Shown: piece by piece, positions 49,501 through 62,200 of the stretch | How the letters are laid out: each line of letters starts with the position of its first letter | Position numbering within the stretch: position 1 is the stretch's first letter | Source: Chloromonas sp. AAM2 | Taxonomy: Eukaryota > Chlorophyta > Chlorophyceae > Chlamydomonadales > Chlamydomonadaceae | NCBI GenBank assembly: GCA_004335635.1 | Contig: QAXH01005414.1 | Coordinates: forward strand, 30,731-94,730 | Direction of reading: 5' to 3' | Length of the DNA stretch: 64,000 nucleotides | Translations under genes and position numbers: made by a program | Notes under the pieces: model-generated | Seen by the model: only the letters and a program-made list of their open reading frames with translations | Database searches by the model: none | Told to the model about the DNA's origin: nothing

Positions 49501-49573
49501 CATTGGCTACCCAAAGCGGTTCTTGAATGCGCTTCGCAAGCTTGCGAAGCGCCCATCCCAATTCAGAGTCCAT
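46562..49573 (-). CDS. RhoGAP-like protein with long disordered C-terminal region
   Basis: Four exons: 49573-49421, 49221-49111, 48797-48623, 48309-46562; 728 residues, all junctions in phase. The first 147 residues are helical and end in a stretch like the second half of a RhoGAP domain: VLRPLLLFLQQWVYRR, then RMRQHLASLWAPILF, where RhoGAPs have a conserved Lys/Arg-Met, LA and AP.L(F). The arginine-finger region near the start of the family domain is not obvious, so GAP activity is doubtful. The last exon codes about 580 residues rich in Pro, Ser, Gly and Ala with many Ser-Pro sites (for example SPSLSGPQ, SPTSSERMFGPPGSPTALGR), typical of an unstructured phosphorylated tail. Two basic patches (SNKRKLGV and ARKL) could be nuclear or membrane signals. 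An alternative is an unrelated helical domain; family assignment is moderate. Confidence 0.6.
48411..48540. repeat. Tandem repeat in an intron of the RhoGAP-like gene
   Basis: GGCATCACAGAAGAACCAGC recurs three times with about 36-base spacing between 48427 and 48530. Confidence 0.75.
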
Positions 49574-50899
49574 GGGCCCGCAGCTTCCTGCCCGGAGCTG
49601 TCAAGGAGATGCGGAGTTGGGTGGCCGGCTCTTATAGTGGATGAATATGATGGCAGGGGTGCAGAGTGGAGGGTTGTGAGGGTTGTGTGTGGTGCACCCG
49701 TGATGCACCAACTCCCATTTTCACAACAACGTGCTACGGTTTTTGCGATGGATTTTGCTCAAAAAACATCTGTTGGGTCTATTGTGGCCAGTTGCCATTC
49801 GGGACAAGCCCGTTCGCAATGCGCACGGTCCGTTAGCAGTCATCAACCTAAATGCCCAAATGATCATTTGTACCATGAACGGAACGAAGAGAATGATGTT
49901 GAATTCCAGGAACCTTCCACCTCCGCAGTATTCTGACCTTGTCTCGAGTACATCTGTGAGAGAGCCAGCAGACCGCAGTTATCGTAGTCCCATGCAACTG
50001 GCTCAACATGAGGCAAAGGTCAAGACGTTTGTTGGCAAATATCATGCCTGGTTCCTCTTGGTGCTTGGAAGCTTAGTTGCAATAAGATATGATGGCAGCA
50101 CGCTCTTGAAAGGCAGACTTGGCTGAACTCCAAGGCTGGCTAGGCCACTGGCACGGAATTGCAATTCTACAGCGTCTGAGGGAATGACAGTGACAGTGGA
50201 TCACTGGTAGTCCCATGGCCAGAGCACCAAATTTGCACACGCTAAACTCTCCGTGCATCATTCAAACAGCGCCTATGTCGTGAAGTTTGGCTTACCCATG
50301 TATTATCAATCCGATATTTCAATCTGAACGTGGGAATGTGTATGGACATATTTGCAGTGCTTGTGACACAGACATGGGGCTGAGTGTGAACCCTTAAACG
50401 TGCACAAGACACGGCATCAATCTTCTCAGCCTGTGACTGTTTGGTTGATCTTAAGCCGTCCAACTGTTTAACCTCAGTCGTGACCCTTAATCTCGCCTTT
50501 ATCTTTCCTGCAATGTCGCGCGCTCTCTAGTCCAGATGATTGCGTGGGGCATGGCCGTGCGCATGACGTAGATCCTTCCATGCGATAAATCTTCAAGCGG
50601 CAGGCAGGTTCAGCAAAAAAAGCAGGTTCAGCAAATTTTCCTGGTTTACGTAATCCGGTTGTTGAGTTGTCTCATAATGTGTTCAAGTTGTGATGTCTCG
50701 TAACGGGCTAGGGATTGTTCACCCATTGATATAATTGTACATGAAATATAGCTGGAAATCACGTCAACGGTTAGTAGGTTTAGCAAATCTAGGGAATATG
50801 CGAGAAATCACACCCTAAAAGCCGGCCTAAATCCAAGGCCCACCGAGCCACTCACCATTACCAGGCCCTACCCTGGTTCCAGTGGCCTTCTTGGGAAGT

Positions 50900-51200
50900 G
50901 TCCCAGAACTGGCAAACTTTTTTTTTTTTATGCATCTCACGTGGTTGGAGGGAACCAAGCCCGTCCATCTAGCATGTGAAGGGACCTGTGGCCCACTGAG
51001 AGGTGGCAGTCACCCCTCAGGATGCTGTCCTGTCCGGAACCCAAATGTGTCTGCAAATCGCAAACGAATCATGGTCGTTTAATGCACTGGCTGTAACTCC
51101 CTGTTCATGATTGGATAGGTGCTGGATAGGTGCGGAGAGTACTCCCTCCTTCGCAGTTGTTTGCCAGTTTCTAAAAAAAGGTGTTTGCCAGTTCTGGGAC
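50900..51200. mobile_element. Inverted pair of the 18-bp dispersed motif
   Basis: GTCCCAGAACTGGCAAAC followed by T11 at 50900 and its complement preceded by A7 at 51183-51200 bound about 300 bp. A partial extra copy lies at 51159-51168. No ORF of note is inside. Confidence 0.5.
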
Positions 51201-51902
51201 AGTTTCCTAGAAGTACACTGGAACCAGTGTGGCAACAGGGATAAGTTTCCAGAAGCAACACTGGAGCTAGTGTGTCAACAGGGACAAGGTGACGACCTCG
51301 GGGATTTGGAGTGTGGACGTGGGCAGAAAGAGTATATATTGCGTTTGCCACAGTGTGGCGTGGCACTGGGATGTGCTGTGGATGTGTGAACTGGTACACA
51401 TCCAGTCAGAGTAATAGTAGGCCTCAGAACTCGGTAATGTAAGTCGCCACCAAGTGCTCCAGTTGCCTCACTCTCTTGAGCACGCTCGCTATGGATCCCT
51501 GCCAAGCCTGCTTCAACCAGCAGATCCATAACATGCCGTGATGATGCTGATGCGAGACAAACGTTTTGCGCCAGGTCTTCCACGCTATCGCTGATGGTGT
51601 TGAATGCAAAGTTGTGCTGGTTGATTGAACCCTCCATGGATGATACATGTGAATGAGTGAAAGCCATATAGGGTTACATGAACGAATAACATTCCATGGT
51701 GGATGGCTAATATTGAGCGATTTTGTTGAACTTTTCTTTGCTGATTTCGTTGATTTGTGATATTTTGTTGGCCACCTCCTGTAACCAAAATGCCATGAGC
51801 CCCTGCCTCCCTTACTAGCCCTGGACCCTGAGCTCTGCCATAAACCCTGCTTCCTGGGCTTCCCTGTCACCAACACTGGTTCCAGTGTTACTACAGGAAA
51901 TT

Positions 51903-51920
51903 GTCCCAGAACTGGCAAAC
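51903..51920 (+). repeat. Dispersed 18-bp motif, solo copy
   Basis: Exact copy followed by TTCTTTC, in the region upstream of cyclase B. Confidence 0.9.
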
Positions 51921-52184
51921 TTCTTTCTGCTGCAGAGGCTCGGTATATACCATGACAAAGGCTTTGTTGCGCGTGCCAAGTTGAGTACAGTGACTGTACG
52001 AGCATGTAAGCCATGGATTTGCCATAGCCTGCCAAGCATCAACCCAGCGAAGGAAAGGCTGGCAATAGGCACCTCCACCTTGTGCCCTGGGCTGATGTGC
52101 GCCAGGCACGACCCGCGACATAGCACCTATGGGAGTGAAGCGTCAACACATGCAAGCAAGTGTATCACCACGAAGCACTTGTAA

Positions 52185-52280
52185 GTAAAGTATGCATTAA
52201 CATTACAACATGCGTTAACATGTTATTAACATTTATTATTAACAATTATTAAGCGTTAACAATTATTGTTAACATTAACT
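52185..52280. repeat. AT-rich tract of GTTAAC/ATTAAC repeats
   Basis: Irregular repeats of ATTAAC and GTTAAC over about 95 bases, far more AT-rich than the surrounding DNA. Confidence 0.8.
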
Positions 52281-53266
52281 CCGCTAGTTCGCTATTGCAC
52301 GCTAGTTCGGCCTGCCCAGGAGCTGCCTAGCTCAGGTAAGAGCACCACGGGGTAAAAACATCATAGGGGTGCTTGCATCAGGAGTTCAGCATTGCACAAC
52401 ACTTATTATTCAGAGCTGGTGGCCAGCAGGCCAGCAGGGCAGGGCAGTGGAGCTCAGGTTGCCTGCAGTGCTGCTGTGGGGGTGTGCCACAGCGGCCTTA
52501 CACACTGCAGGGTGCACAGCCAGCCACACTGCCTATGGTGGCTGTCCGAATTCTTTGGGTGGAGCCACTGTAGTACGTCTCTCTCTCCAGAGAGATGTAT
52601 ATAACCAGTTGAAGCTAGAAGGGTGAACCTTCGCAGACCTTCCGCACACTGGTTATGTTAATGAGCGTTTGCTTGCGCGAACACCGCTGTGACGTCACTT
52701 GGTGAGCGACTATAGAATCCAGGAAATCTGCTCACAGTCCTTGGGCCGCGCTTGACACAAGCAAACAAACAAACGCTTTGCTGGGCATTTTCCACTTATC
52801 CAGTTTCCTATTAGGTAACAGACCCACCATTTCTCCTTGCGGCTAAGGTCACTAGGCGGTGAAATATCTATTGCCTGTGAAGCCCTTGCATGGCATGCCT
52901 GCCCTGTCATCCACTCCACACAGTCCGTACACGCATCCCATGCATTGCCCCGTACCAGGCCAAGTACTGCGGGACAAGTACAGCTGGTGGTAGAAACTGT
53001 GTTGTCACAGCCCATTCAAGCCATGCAAGGTAGCAGAGATAACTTACCTAGGTAAGTTTTCCCCAACGGTCAGAAACCGACGGCGGGAAACAAAAATGAT
53101 GGGCAAGCTGAAGCTCTTAGCGTTATCTAGGACATGCTTTCATACCATTCACAGGACATGCTTTCATCATTTTCATCTGTCGCGCCAACAACGGTCAAGC
53201 CGATGTGCATGCTCAAATGACGTAGCCTTGCGGCTTTTGATCAAGTGTTTGCGTTGGTCAGCGCTC

Positions 53267-56200
53267 ATGGCGAAAGGAGTGTACCTGGCCATCTTGCTGC
53301 TGACACTGTCTGTCGGGACGGCACAGGATGCATCGTATGATGCAGGCAGCGACAACAAGCTTCTATGTGGGTTAGCACAAGCGATGCATTGCGTTTGTAC
53401 GGCCAGCAACCTTGTTTGTGCGAGATGGCTTGGCTGACCTTGCTCGGTGTTGGGTGTACGTAGGCATGGCGGAGATGGTTTCGAGCATTGAGAACAGGTG
53501 AGGACAAGTCCTTAGGTTTCATCAGGATGTCGCCTCCATTGCGTCTCCCGACATCTCACCAAATTGCCTTGCGTTTGCGCAGCTGCTCGCAATCTGACAT
53601 CCAGGGGCTGTACGTATCGCTGGAGGCGCTGCTCAAGCAGTACCTAAGCAAATGCTTTCACACAAACTTCACTCAAAATCGGGTGTGCCATTCGGCAACA
53701 TGCAGCCAGGGTGCCACTTATGTACACAGTGCTGAACCCGGTAGCATGACTTATTCAAATACACCAGCTTGCGCGGTCTTCTGTCACATGCATGAACATG
53801 GGAGACAACATGGCATGGGCGACAAAGCAGCTGTGTGACCTGGCTGCAGGCGCTGCATGAAATCATGCCTGATATCAACGACAACGTGACAGGCTGGCTA
53901 CATGACCAGGCCGATGAGTTCAAAGGGCTGGTCAACTTGGAAGACATTGTTCCCACCTTTGTACCACCGCAACAAGTCAATGCTGAGGTGGGTGCTGAAG
54001 AAATCAGCAGCACATGTTGCAGCAAGCTGGCTGCCACGCCATGGGAGCATGTGAAGAATGGCAACCACTCAGCATGCCTGCCAGGCACTCAGCCTGCTAG
54101 GCAGGCGTGCATTCACGTGGCGCATGTGGTGTTTGGAATGCTGCTCCTCTCTAGGGAGCTGATCATGCAGTGGTGCCAAAAATGGCGCATGCAGCATGCG
54201 GAGTTCCATGTGCCAGCCCAAACCTGGGCAGGCATAGGTGCTCTGCCCAACAGAGACGGCACAGAAGCTGATACCGGCCCTCTGCCCCTTGTCTACTTGT
54301 TCGTTCCAGACGTAGTTGGCGAAATCGTCAGAAATACAGAGCAGCAGTCTATGGGCCCTCAACAGGGAAACCAGTGGTTCAGCTGTTTGACAGCGGGACA
54401 GCTGAGCATGTCTGGGCTGGCCGGGAGGGGGGTCGTTCTAGCTTGCTGACTGCCAGGCCTTCCAGGCACCGCCGTACTGATCCTGGGGTTAAGTCGGTAA
54501 ATAGATGCAAAAAACCGGAACCGGTCGATTGAACAGACTTTGTAAGACAACTGCCGCTGCCACGCAGCAGATTCTGACTAACTTCAAGGTTTCGTGCAAA
54601 AGCTAGGCTTTAGCCTGTGTGAAGGGTTTGGGATATAGTCAAGCGCCATTGTGGCCACCGGATGCCGACGGATGTGGAAATACTATCTGTTCCACGTGTA
54701 CTTGCACCTGGCGAGCAGCTGGACGCAGAGCTGCAAATAGGGGCAAAAGTTGAGGCTTAACAACAGCAGATTCGACCAGTGCCAGGCTTTGTACAAAAAC
54801 GTCTTGAAAACCCCGACTAATTCCAGGCTTGGGTAAGGCATTTGCCAAAACACCGGCTAATTCCAGGTGGCGGACTAAGGCAGGATCTGATCAGAAAATT
54901 AGTATTGATACGATGCTTGGGCTCGCCGATGGGTGTCAGGGCTTGCTTGCTTACTGCCAGACTGACTGTATTAGGCACTAGAGGTCTTGCACGACTGCTG
55001 CCCCTATGCGCAGGTAGAGCTCATGATGCACAGCAACCTGGCCAACAGCTATGACGGGTGGTTGCTGGACCCATACGTGTACGGAGTGGTATCCAAGTAC
55101 GGCGGCTTCTATGCCTTGGACGAGTTCGTACAAAATCCTGCGCTGGGATTGATGTGGGACGACGTGCTGCCTTTCGTACGTTCAGTCCATTCATCTTTCA
55201 AGGGCCAGGTTGTTGCCATGCCGCTTGACGTGCGCGTGGATTTGCTCTTTTACCGGAAGGACATCTTGCAGAACGTGCTCAACGTAACCGAACCGCCGCT
55301 CACCTGGGCAGACTTGCTGCAGATGGCGCAGAAGCTCAACGGCACAGATCTGAACAGGGACGGCGAGCCTGACTACGGAATATGCATCGACGTTCGCGCC
55401 AGCTGCGGCGAACAGGTCGACAACCTGATGGCGATCGCGTCGTCTATGCTGCAGCATGCCGGGACCTCGCAGGGCATATTCTTCGACCCGGCCACTTTTC
55501 CTTCTGGAGCCCCCTCCGCAGTGCTCGTCAACAACCCAGCATTCCAGGCCGCTCTGACCACCTACGTCAATCTCACCGGTGGGTGTTCCAAACCACAATT
55601 GCCAATCAGCATGCTTGCTAGTAACCGTGGCATGGCTGCGTGTTTCAACACCTTCGCCTACTAGTCATCCTGGCCTGGTTGTGCAAGGACCTTTCCTTTC
55701 CATATCACTTGGTATGTTGTTCTGCACGCATCGTTCCTGCAGCATTCGCTCCGCCTCTTTCGCCCATCGCGACATGTACCGATTCCAGCCTCATGGTCAA
55801 GCTGTTCAGCCAGGGTCGCTGTGCATTTATCATGGGCAGTCGGATATTCAAGGTGATTGGCCTGTCACGCTATGGTCTGCACTGGTAACAGCCACTGGCG
55901 TCCCCATTCAGCCAAGACTGGACGTCTGGCCGCACTCGCGATGCTGCGGCCGGCTCACTGACCGGTTCTTGTCCACTCTTGCGTTAGTGGATGACGCTTA
56001 TCTTAAGTTCGGTCATTGGTCGCGGCAATAGGTGCTGAGCCCGAGCATACTCTGTTTGTGTGTTCGACGTTATTGAATTGTTCGAAGCGCCAACGTACCA
56101 AACGACATTCAGTACATTCATTCAGTGCCAGCATTCTTGCTGATGGGTCGGTCTGAGTGGTGGTAGGCCTTTTCGCGCCCCTTCTTACGCCTGTCTTGTT

Positions 56201-59200
56201 TACTCACATACACAGAACATCATGACAACACAGAACAGCTCTGTGGTGCGTGGCAACCTGGGAGTGGCTCAGCTTCCAGGCAGCCCCTTTGTGCTTGACC
56301 GGCTGTCAAACACTACAGTGTCCTGCACCAGGGCCCTCTGCCCGTACGCCATCCCAAACACGGTAAGCACATGGCAGGTCGCCCAGCAAGTACAGGAGAG
56401 ACAGTGCAAGGATACCTGCCTGAAACTACCTGTGTGAAACTACACTGTATGAGCCAAACGTCTCACAGAATGGCGACAGAATGGGGTGCAAGACAAATTA
56501 CCATTGCAGCTTTCAGGAGTACTATCACGTTGACTCATCAGCAACGCTCCATGATCACATTCCTCACGTTCTTCCTGGAGTAGATAAGAGGAGACCGGGG
56601 GAACTTGAGAACAACGGTAACTCGAGGAACAGGCCATTGTGCCACGCTCACTGCATGGCAAGCTGCCAAACTCAGCACCTGCACTCATCTTATGATAAAA
56701 GTGAGGCATAATTCTTCCAAAATTATACTCCACAGGCTCGCCTGCACCTCATTACAAATCATTATCTGATGCAGAACGGCACATTGATCAACCGGACACC
56801 CTGGAGTGGGCAGGGCGGTTGGGTTCTGGCAGTTAACCGCCGCTCAACCTCCAGCTACCTCAACGTTACAGTGGCTTTCCACGCCTACCTCACCACTCCT
56901 GCCAAGTCATGGCAGTACATCACATCCCCAGCCTTTGGTGCGTGTACTGATGCAGGTGCTGTTGAACTTGAGCTGTTCATGTTCACAAGGCGTTGTTTCT
57001 GTACCCCACGTATTTTGTTATGCCTTTGATTTCTCTGCTGCTCCCTTTGTCTGGCATAGACGCAAACGCGCATGTTACGTGCTTACTTGCTGACCAAGCA
57101 GCAGTGGAGTGCCATCATGATCAGCAAAAGTCAGTTTAGTGCTCTTAACCTACTTGCTGACCAAGCAGCAGTGGAGTGCCATCATGATCAGCAAAAGTCA
57201 GTTTAGTGCTCTTAAGTCAGTGTGTGGCACAAACTCGACTGGTGGCATCGACCCTGAAGCAGCAGCACAGCCCTCATCCCCTGTCCCATACCAACATACC
57301 CTTCCACCCCCACCCCACGCATGCACGCGCTGGCTGATGGCATGCCATCTGGCCCGCCCCTGCAGAGTTTGAGCCTTACCGGCGCTCCCACCTGTCTGAA
57401 GTGGACCGCTGGGTGTCCGCTGGCTACCACGCCAACGACACCAGGCAGTGGCTGGATGCTTTGGGTGTTGCCATGGACATGGGGGGCAGTCAGGGGGCGC
57501 CGGGGCTGGGCAACAACATGGCAATGGACCTACGAGTGCCCGTCACCAAATACGTCAGGTGAATGGTGGCATTGATGCATGGGTGCAGACTGGGGGCAAG
57601 TATGCATGGATGCAAATGCACACACATATGGTGTCTCTTGCACGTAGAGACAGCTTTCTGTTCACGACCTCATGCAGAAGTCGTCATATGCTTACGCATA
57701 ACTAAAGATCGATACTGCACAAAACCATCTGTGGTTCAGTTTACCTGTGATTCTGGTCCGTACTGTAGCTACCAAGGCGCACCACACACCCAGGTGGGGC
57801 GCTGTTACATCAGGAGAACAGTCACAGGATGCTGGACGGGCGTACTGAGACCGCCTTCTGCCGTTTGCGTGTGCGTTGCAGGGACCTGTATACGTATGCC
57901 ATCACCAACGCCACGCTGGGTGTGCCGCTGGACAACATCACCTCCACACTGGCAGTCGCTGTGGCCAAGGTGCTGGGGGACAGCCAGGTACGGCCAGAGC
58001 ACTCGTCATAGTAATCATAGTCTTGATTACAGTAGTGTGACCCTAGGCAGCCATGAAAGCGTGCTAGTGTGACCCTAGGCAAGCCAGATAGCAAACTGGC
58101 AAGCTGTGTGCTGCCGGGGCGCATGTTTTACAGCTCACGGCAGCTCAGTTGCATTCAAACAGTGTTGTTGCTATGGGTCGTGCCCGCAGAAGGTGCAGGC
58201 CAGCCTGCCGGAGATTGTGGCCGCCTACTATGCCACCATCAACTACCAGCCGGCGCCGCCCCCACCCCTGCCACCAGCACCACCAGCACTGGTGAGTAAG
58301 GGCGCCTGTCGGGTGGGGCTGTGCATGCCTGCTTATCCTTTGCATGCATGTCAGCCCGCATGCGGCCTGCTTTTGCCTACATATCCGCATCCAGGCAGGA
58401 CGCCACAACATTTCCTCATCACTCGTAACATTGAGCCCAGCCCAAGCAGCAGCTTTGCTGCAGCTTGTAGTGGCCGCGACGCCAGCACAATGGCGCACAG
58501 TTAATGTAGCTGGCAGTTCCTGCTGACTAACTGAAGCACTGTCAGCATCATCTTTGCACTTACAAGCGCCAGCCTGCGTCACTATACCATTGTCCTGCTG
58601 CCCTGTCCTTGCCCCCTCAGGTTCCCCCGCCCAGCCCGCTGCCCAAGAGCGGCTCCCCCAGTTGGTTGCCCATCACCATCATCCTGCCCGTCATTGGGGC
58701 GCTACTGCTGGTGGCCACAGGCGTCATGTACGAGGTGCGGCAGCACTGCCTCCAATGGCCAGACTGGGACTGGTCACTCATGACACGAAACGTCCAACAA
58801 AATATCGCGATCCGGCAGAACAAACTGTCGTAGACTGAGCCTCACCCTCGCAATCTAGTCTGCAGCAGTTGCACGGACGTGTGGACGCAACTGAAGCACA
58901 CCCTCAGTTGGCTTGAAACTGTATGTCAGTGGTCTCTGGCTGTGGCATCCCGTGAGCATGTCCGGACTAGCATTGTGCGTTGACTGAGACGCAGTAACTC
59001 AACGGGAAACCCCGTATTAAGAAATACTGAGTAATATGCAAGCAGTCATCCAATCATGGATGACTGCTATGGTATCATTGGATGCTCGACTTTTACTTGA
59101 TGATGCAGGTGCGCAATAAGCGCAAGCACAAGGACCTGTTTGGCAACGTGCTGCCGCCCCGCCTGGCGCCCGACACCTCAATACTCGTCATGGAGATTCA

Positions 59201-62200
59201 GGTGAACACGTACTTCACATCTTGAACGTCCAAGGTTTGCCTTACGTAGCCTGAGATGGACATTCCGGCCTGCACACTGCAACTGGCGTACTCTGCTGCT
59301 GTGTCCTGTTGTCCCGTTCGATCTCTTGATGGCATGACACGTCATCATTTGGTCAAAAGTTTACACTAACTTAACAGAACCAGTGGCTAGCGAAGTGTCT
59401 AGTGTGAAGCGACGGCCCTCAGCAGACCTTGGCAGTCGGACACGGTCACGCTGCCCACCATCGTTGTCCTTCCACAGGACCTAGAAGCAATCGGCGCTGC
59501 CGTGAGCGGGGAGGTGCTGTCAGCCTCACTGGCGGAGTATGCAACAGTGGTGCGGAGCGCTCTCTTGAAGTACAGCGGCTACGAGACAACGTACGACCCA
59601 AGCACTGGGGCGTTCACGCTTGTCTTTCACAGGTGTGTGGCTGAACAGTGTGTGAGCTGGCAAAGAGCACAGTTGCGCTGCCGCCATGCCATGAGCGTTC
59701 GGGCTGTCAAGAATTAATGCGTGTGACCTGCCCTGGCTTGCAGCCCTAAGGACGCTTTGCTCGCCGGCCTGGATGTTCAGACGGCACTGCTCGCTGCTGC
59801 ATGGCCGGCAGAGCTGGTTGCGCTGCCGCAGTGCGCACCCGTGCACGTTTTGGCGCTGTGAGTGCAGCGGGAGTGGATGGCAAGTTCGCGATGACGCATG
59901 GTCGCTGTGCGTATGCGCACTGTGGGAACAGCTGTGTTGATCGAATTGCCTCGCTGCAAAGGCATTTGCGCGCATGGTCCAAAGAGGCGGCGCGCGTGCG
60001 TCTGTATCTAAGTTGGGAGTCTTTCTGCTCTGTTTTGCCAGAGGGTCTCTGTTTTGCTCTGTTTTGCCAGGTCTGGCGAGGGTCAAGAGTCAACCCTCAA
60101 CGACATCCTCGACTCGGGCGAGACCGCCATGTACAGCAGTCGCACACCCACGCGCAATGTCCTGCTGGTACAGTACTGTTGGGAGCTAGTGCATGGCAAC
60201 AACTCAGGCATGAAATGAACAGCACGACGAGCAGCACCACGGACTGCTGAGCTTCAGAAACACCATGCCTGTACAATCTACCAAAGCTTTATCATGGTGT
60301 GCTTTTATCATGTGTTTTTGTAATCGTGTCGTGTGCAGAGGTTTGCCAGTGGGCTGACTCGCGGGAGGATTTCCGCGTCACCCATTCTGAGAGACCACGA
60401 CGCCGCTGATTTCCGTTTGGTGGGCAATCTGGGAGCCGCGCCCGCCGGGCCCACCATTCCTGCACTCGTGCACGTGCCAACGAGCGAGACCTACAGCTTT
60501 GCAACTGCTTGTCAGCGCGCATGGAAGGTGAGGCATGCCTGTGCCACTTTGGAGTGCGGTGATTATCCCACACACTTCAACACAGCCACGCCACCAATCG
60601 CATCCCCAGATGACTAACAATAGTCTGTGCATACCTGCAAGTACTTGGATCACTCTCGCGCATCGACACTTATCTGCCCATGGTTCAAGAATGCGTGAAT
60701 TAGCATGCGTGAGTGAGAGTGCGCGTGCGTGCATGACGGGAACTATGACCGACCAAGGTCCGCTTGATTGCCAATGCTTCTGGTATCGCAGGAGGTCACG
60801 TCCTCTGATTCTGTCACGTCCGCTGATTCCGCCAAGGTGCTGATCTTTAAGGGGCTGTGCGTGCGGATGGGCATCCACGCTGGTGTCACCAACGCAGAAT
60901 GCATCCTGACAGCCAAGGTATGCACACAAGGCATTGCTACCTGCAATGGTCGCTCGTGAGTTGGGCATGTGGCGCATTTCGTGTTTGCCAGCATAGATCA
61001 CCGTCGTAGCCTGCCTGCCGGAATAGCAGAACGAGACTTTGTCTACCATCTACAGCGGATTGGTCCCTATGACGTGTCGACAACAAGGATTGTGCCTTGT
61101 GACACACAGGACGACAAAAAGAAGAAGGTCCAGTACGTCGGTTCGCCTGTGCAGCTTGCCACCGCCATTGCCCGCACCGCACAGGGCGGCATGATCCTTT
61201 TGAGCGAGGACACGTAAGTGCGATCAGCTGGTTCAAACTCTGACCAGTCCGCGCCTGTGTGCGTTTTGGTTTGCCCGCAAGTCAGACGGTTGCTCTGGCA
61301 CATGGAATGCTCGTGCCATCGTCTGACGACATGCTTTCACGTGGTTGGCTGCTTCAGGTACAAGAAGCTTCCCCTGGAGCGCCTGTGGGACCGTTACCTT
61401 GTGATTCACGTGGGAGAGCACTCTGGCCTGGAGGCATGCACTGGCACCACCAACCTCTATCACGCGCTCAACCGGTGGGTGAAGTCTTGGGTCCATACAG
61501 CTGACCAGCTGACCATAACTCACGGTTGTAGCACACCACAAAATCCGGCATACATTCCTACAGTCAAGTTCTCTTTGCTGCAGATTGGACCCCAAATAAC
61601 CATGTACTGATGATGGCAGTTCGTTGCAGGTAGTTTGTTGCACATGCACGTGCCCATGCAGTTCGCTCGAGGGCCGCCTGGCCCAGTTGAGCCACATGGA
61701 GTCTCCTACGCAGCTGGACACTGGCGTGCTTGATGCGCCAGTGGGCTGTGTCACGGTGGCATTCATGAACGTTGTCGGCGCCCAGGTGAGGCACATGCAC
61801 TGATCATCAATATCATCATGACTACAGCTTTCACAGACTGCCCCAAAGCAGGGAAACAGGGGGAAACGTAAACATGTAAAGGATGGTTGGTGTGCCTACA
61901 TGCGATGTTGACAGCGACGGGAGAATGAGTAACACAAGAGTTGAGAAAGAATGGGGTAGTGAAGGATACATGCAGGAGTCGAGATGGGATACAGGCTAGT
62001 GTACGAGTAGTTCTGATGCACGTGAGGGGCATGAGGATCAAGCATGGGCTGCATCCACTCGCCAATTGAATCGAAATTCGTGGGAGTGAATTGAAGGACC
62101 AAAGCTGTCTGTACTTGCTGTACCCGGTAATTTTACTCGAACAGTGTTCAGAGACCTTGCACCAATCCGTCCTCTTTTCCTTGCTCCAGACCCTCCTGAG

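Larger units (their letters stand above)
49574..53266. other. Intergenic stretch between the RhoGAP-like gene and cyclase B
   Basis: The two flanking genes point away from each other, so both promoters lie here. It holds the inverted 18-bp motif pair, a solo motif and an AT-rich tract; no gene could be supported. Confidence 0.5.

Noticed and set aside
53835..54449. Read-through ORF of 204 codons after cyclase B exon 4
   Set aside because: Exon 4 ends at a good donor (53987), and direct joining to 55014 aligns with cyclase A; the rest is intron.
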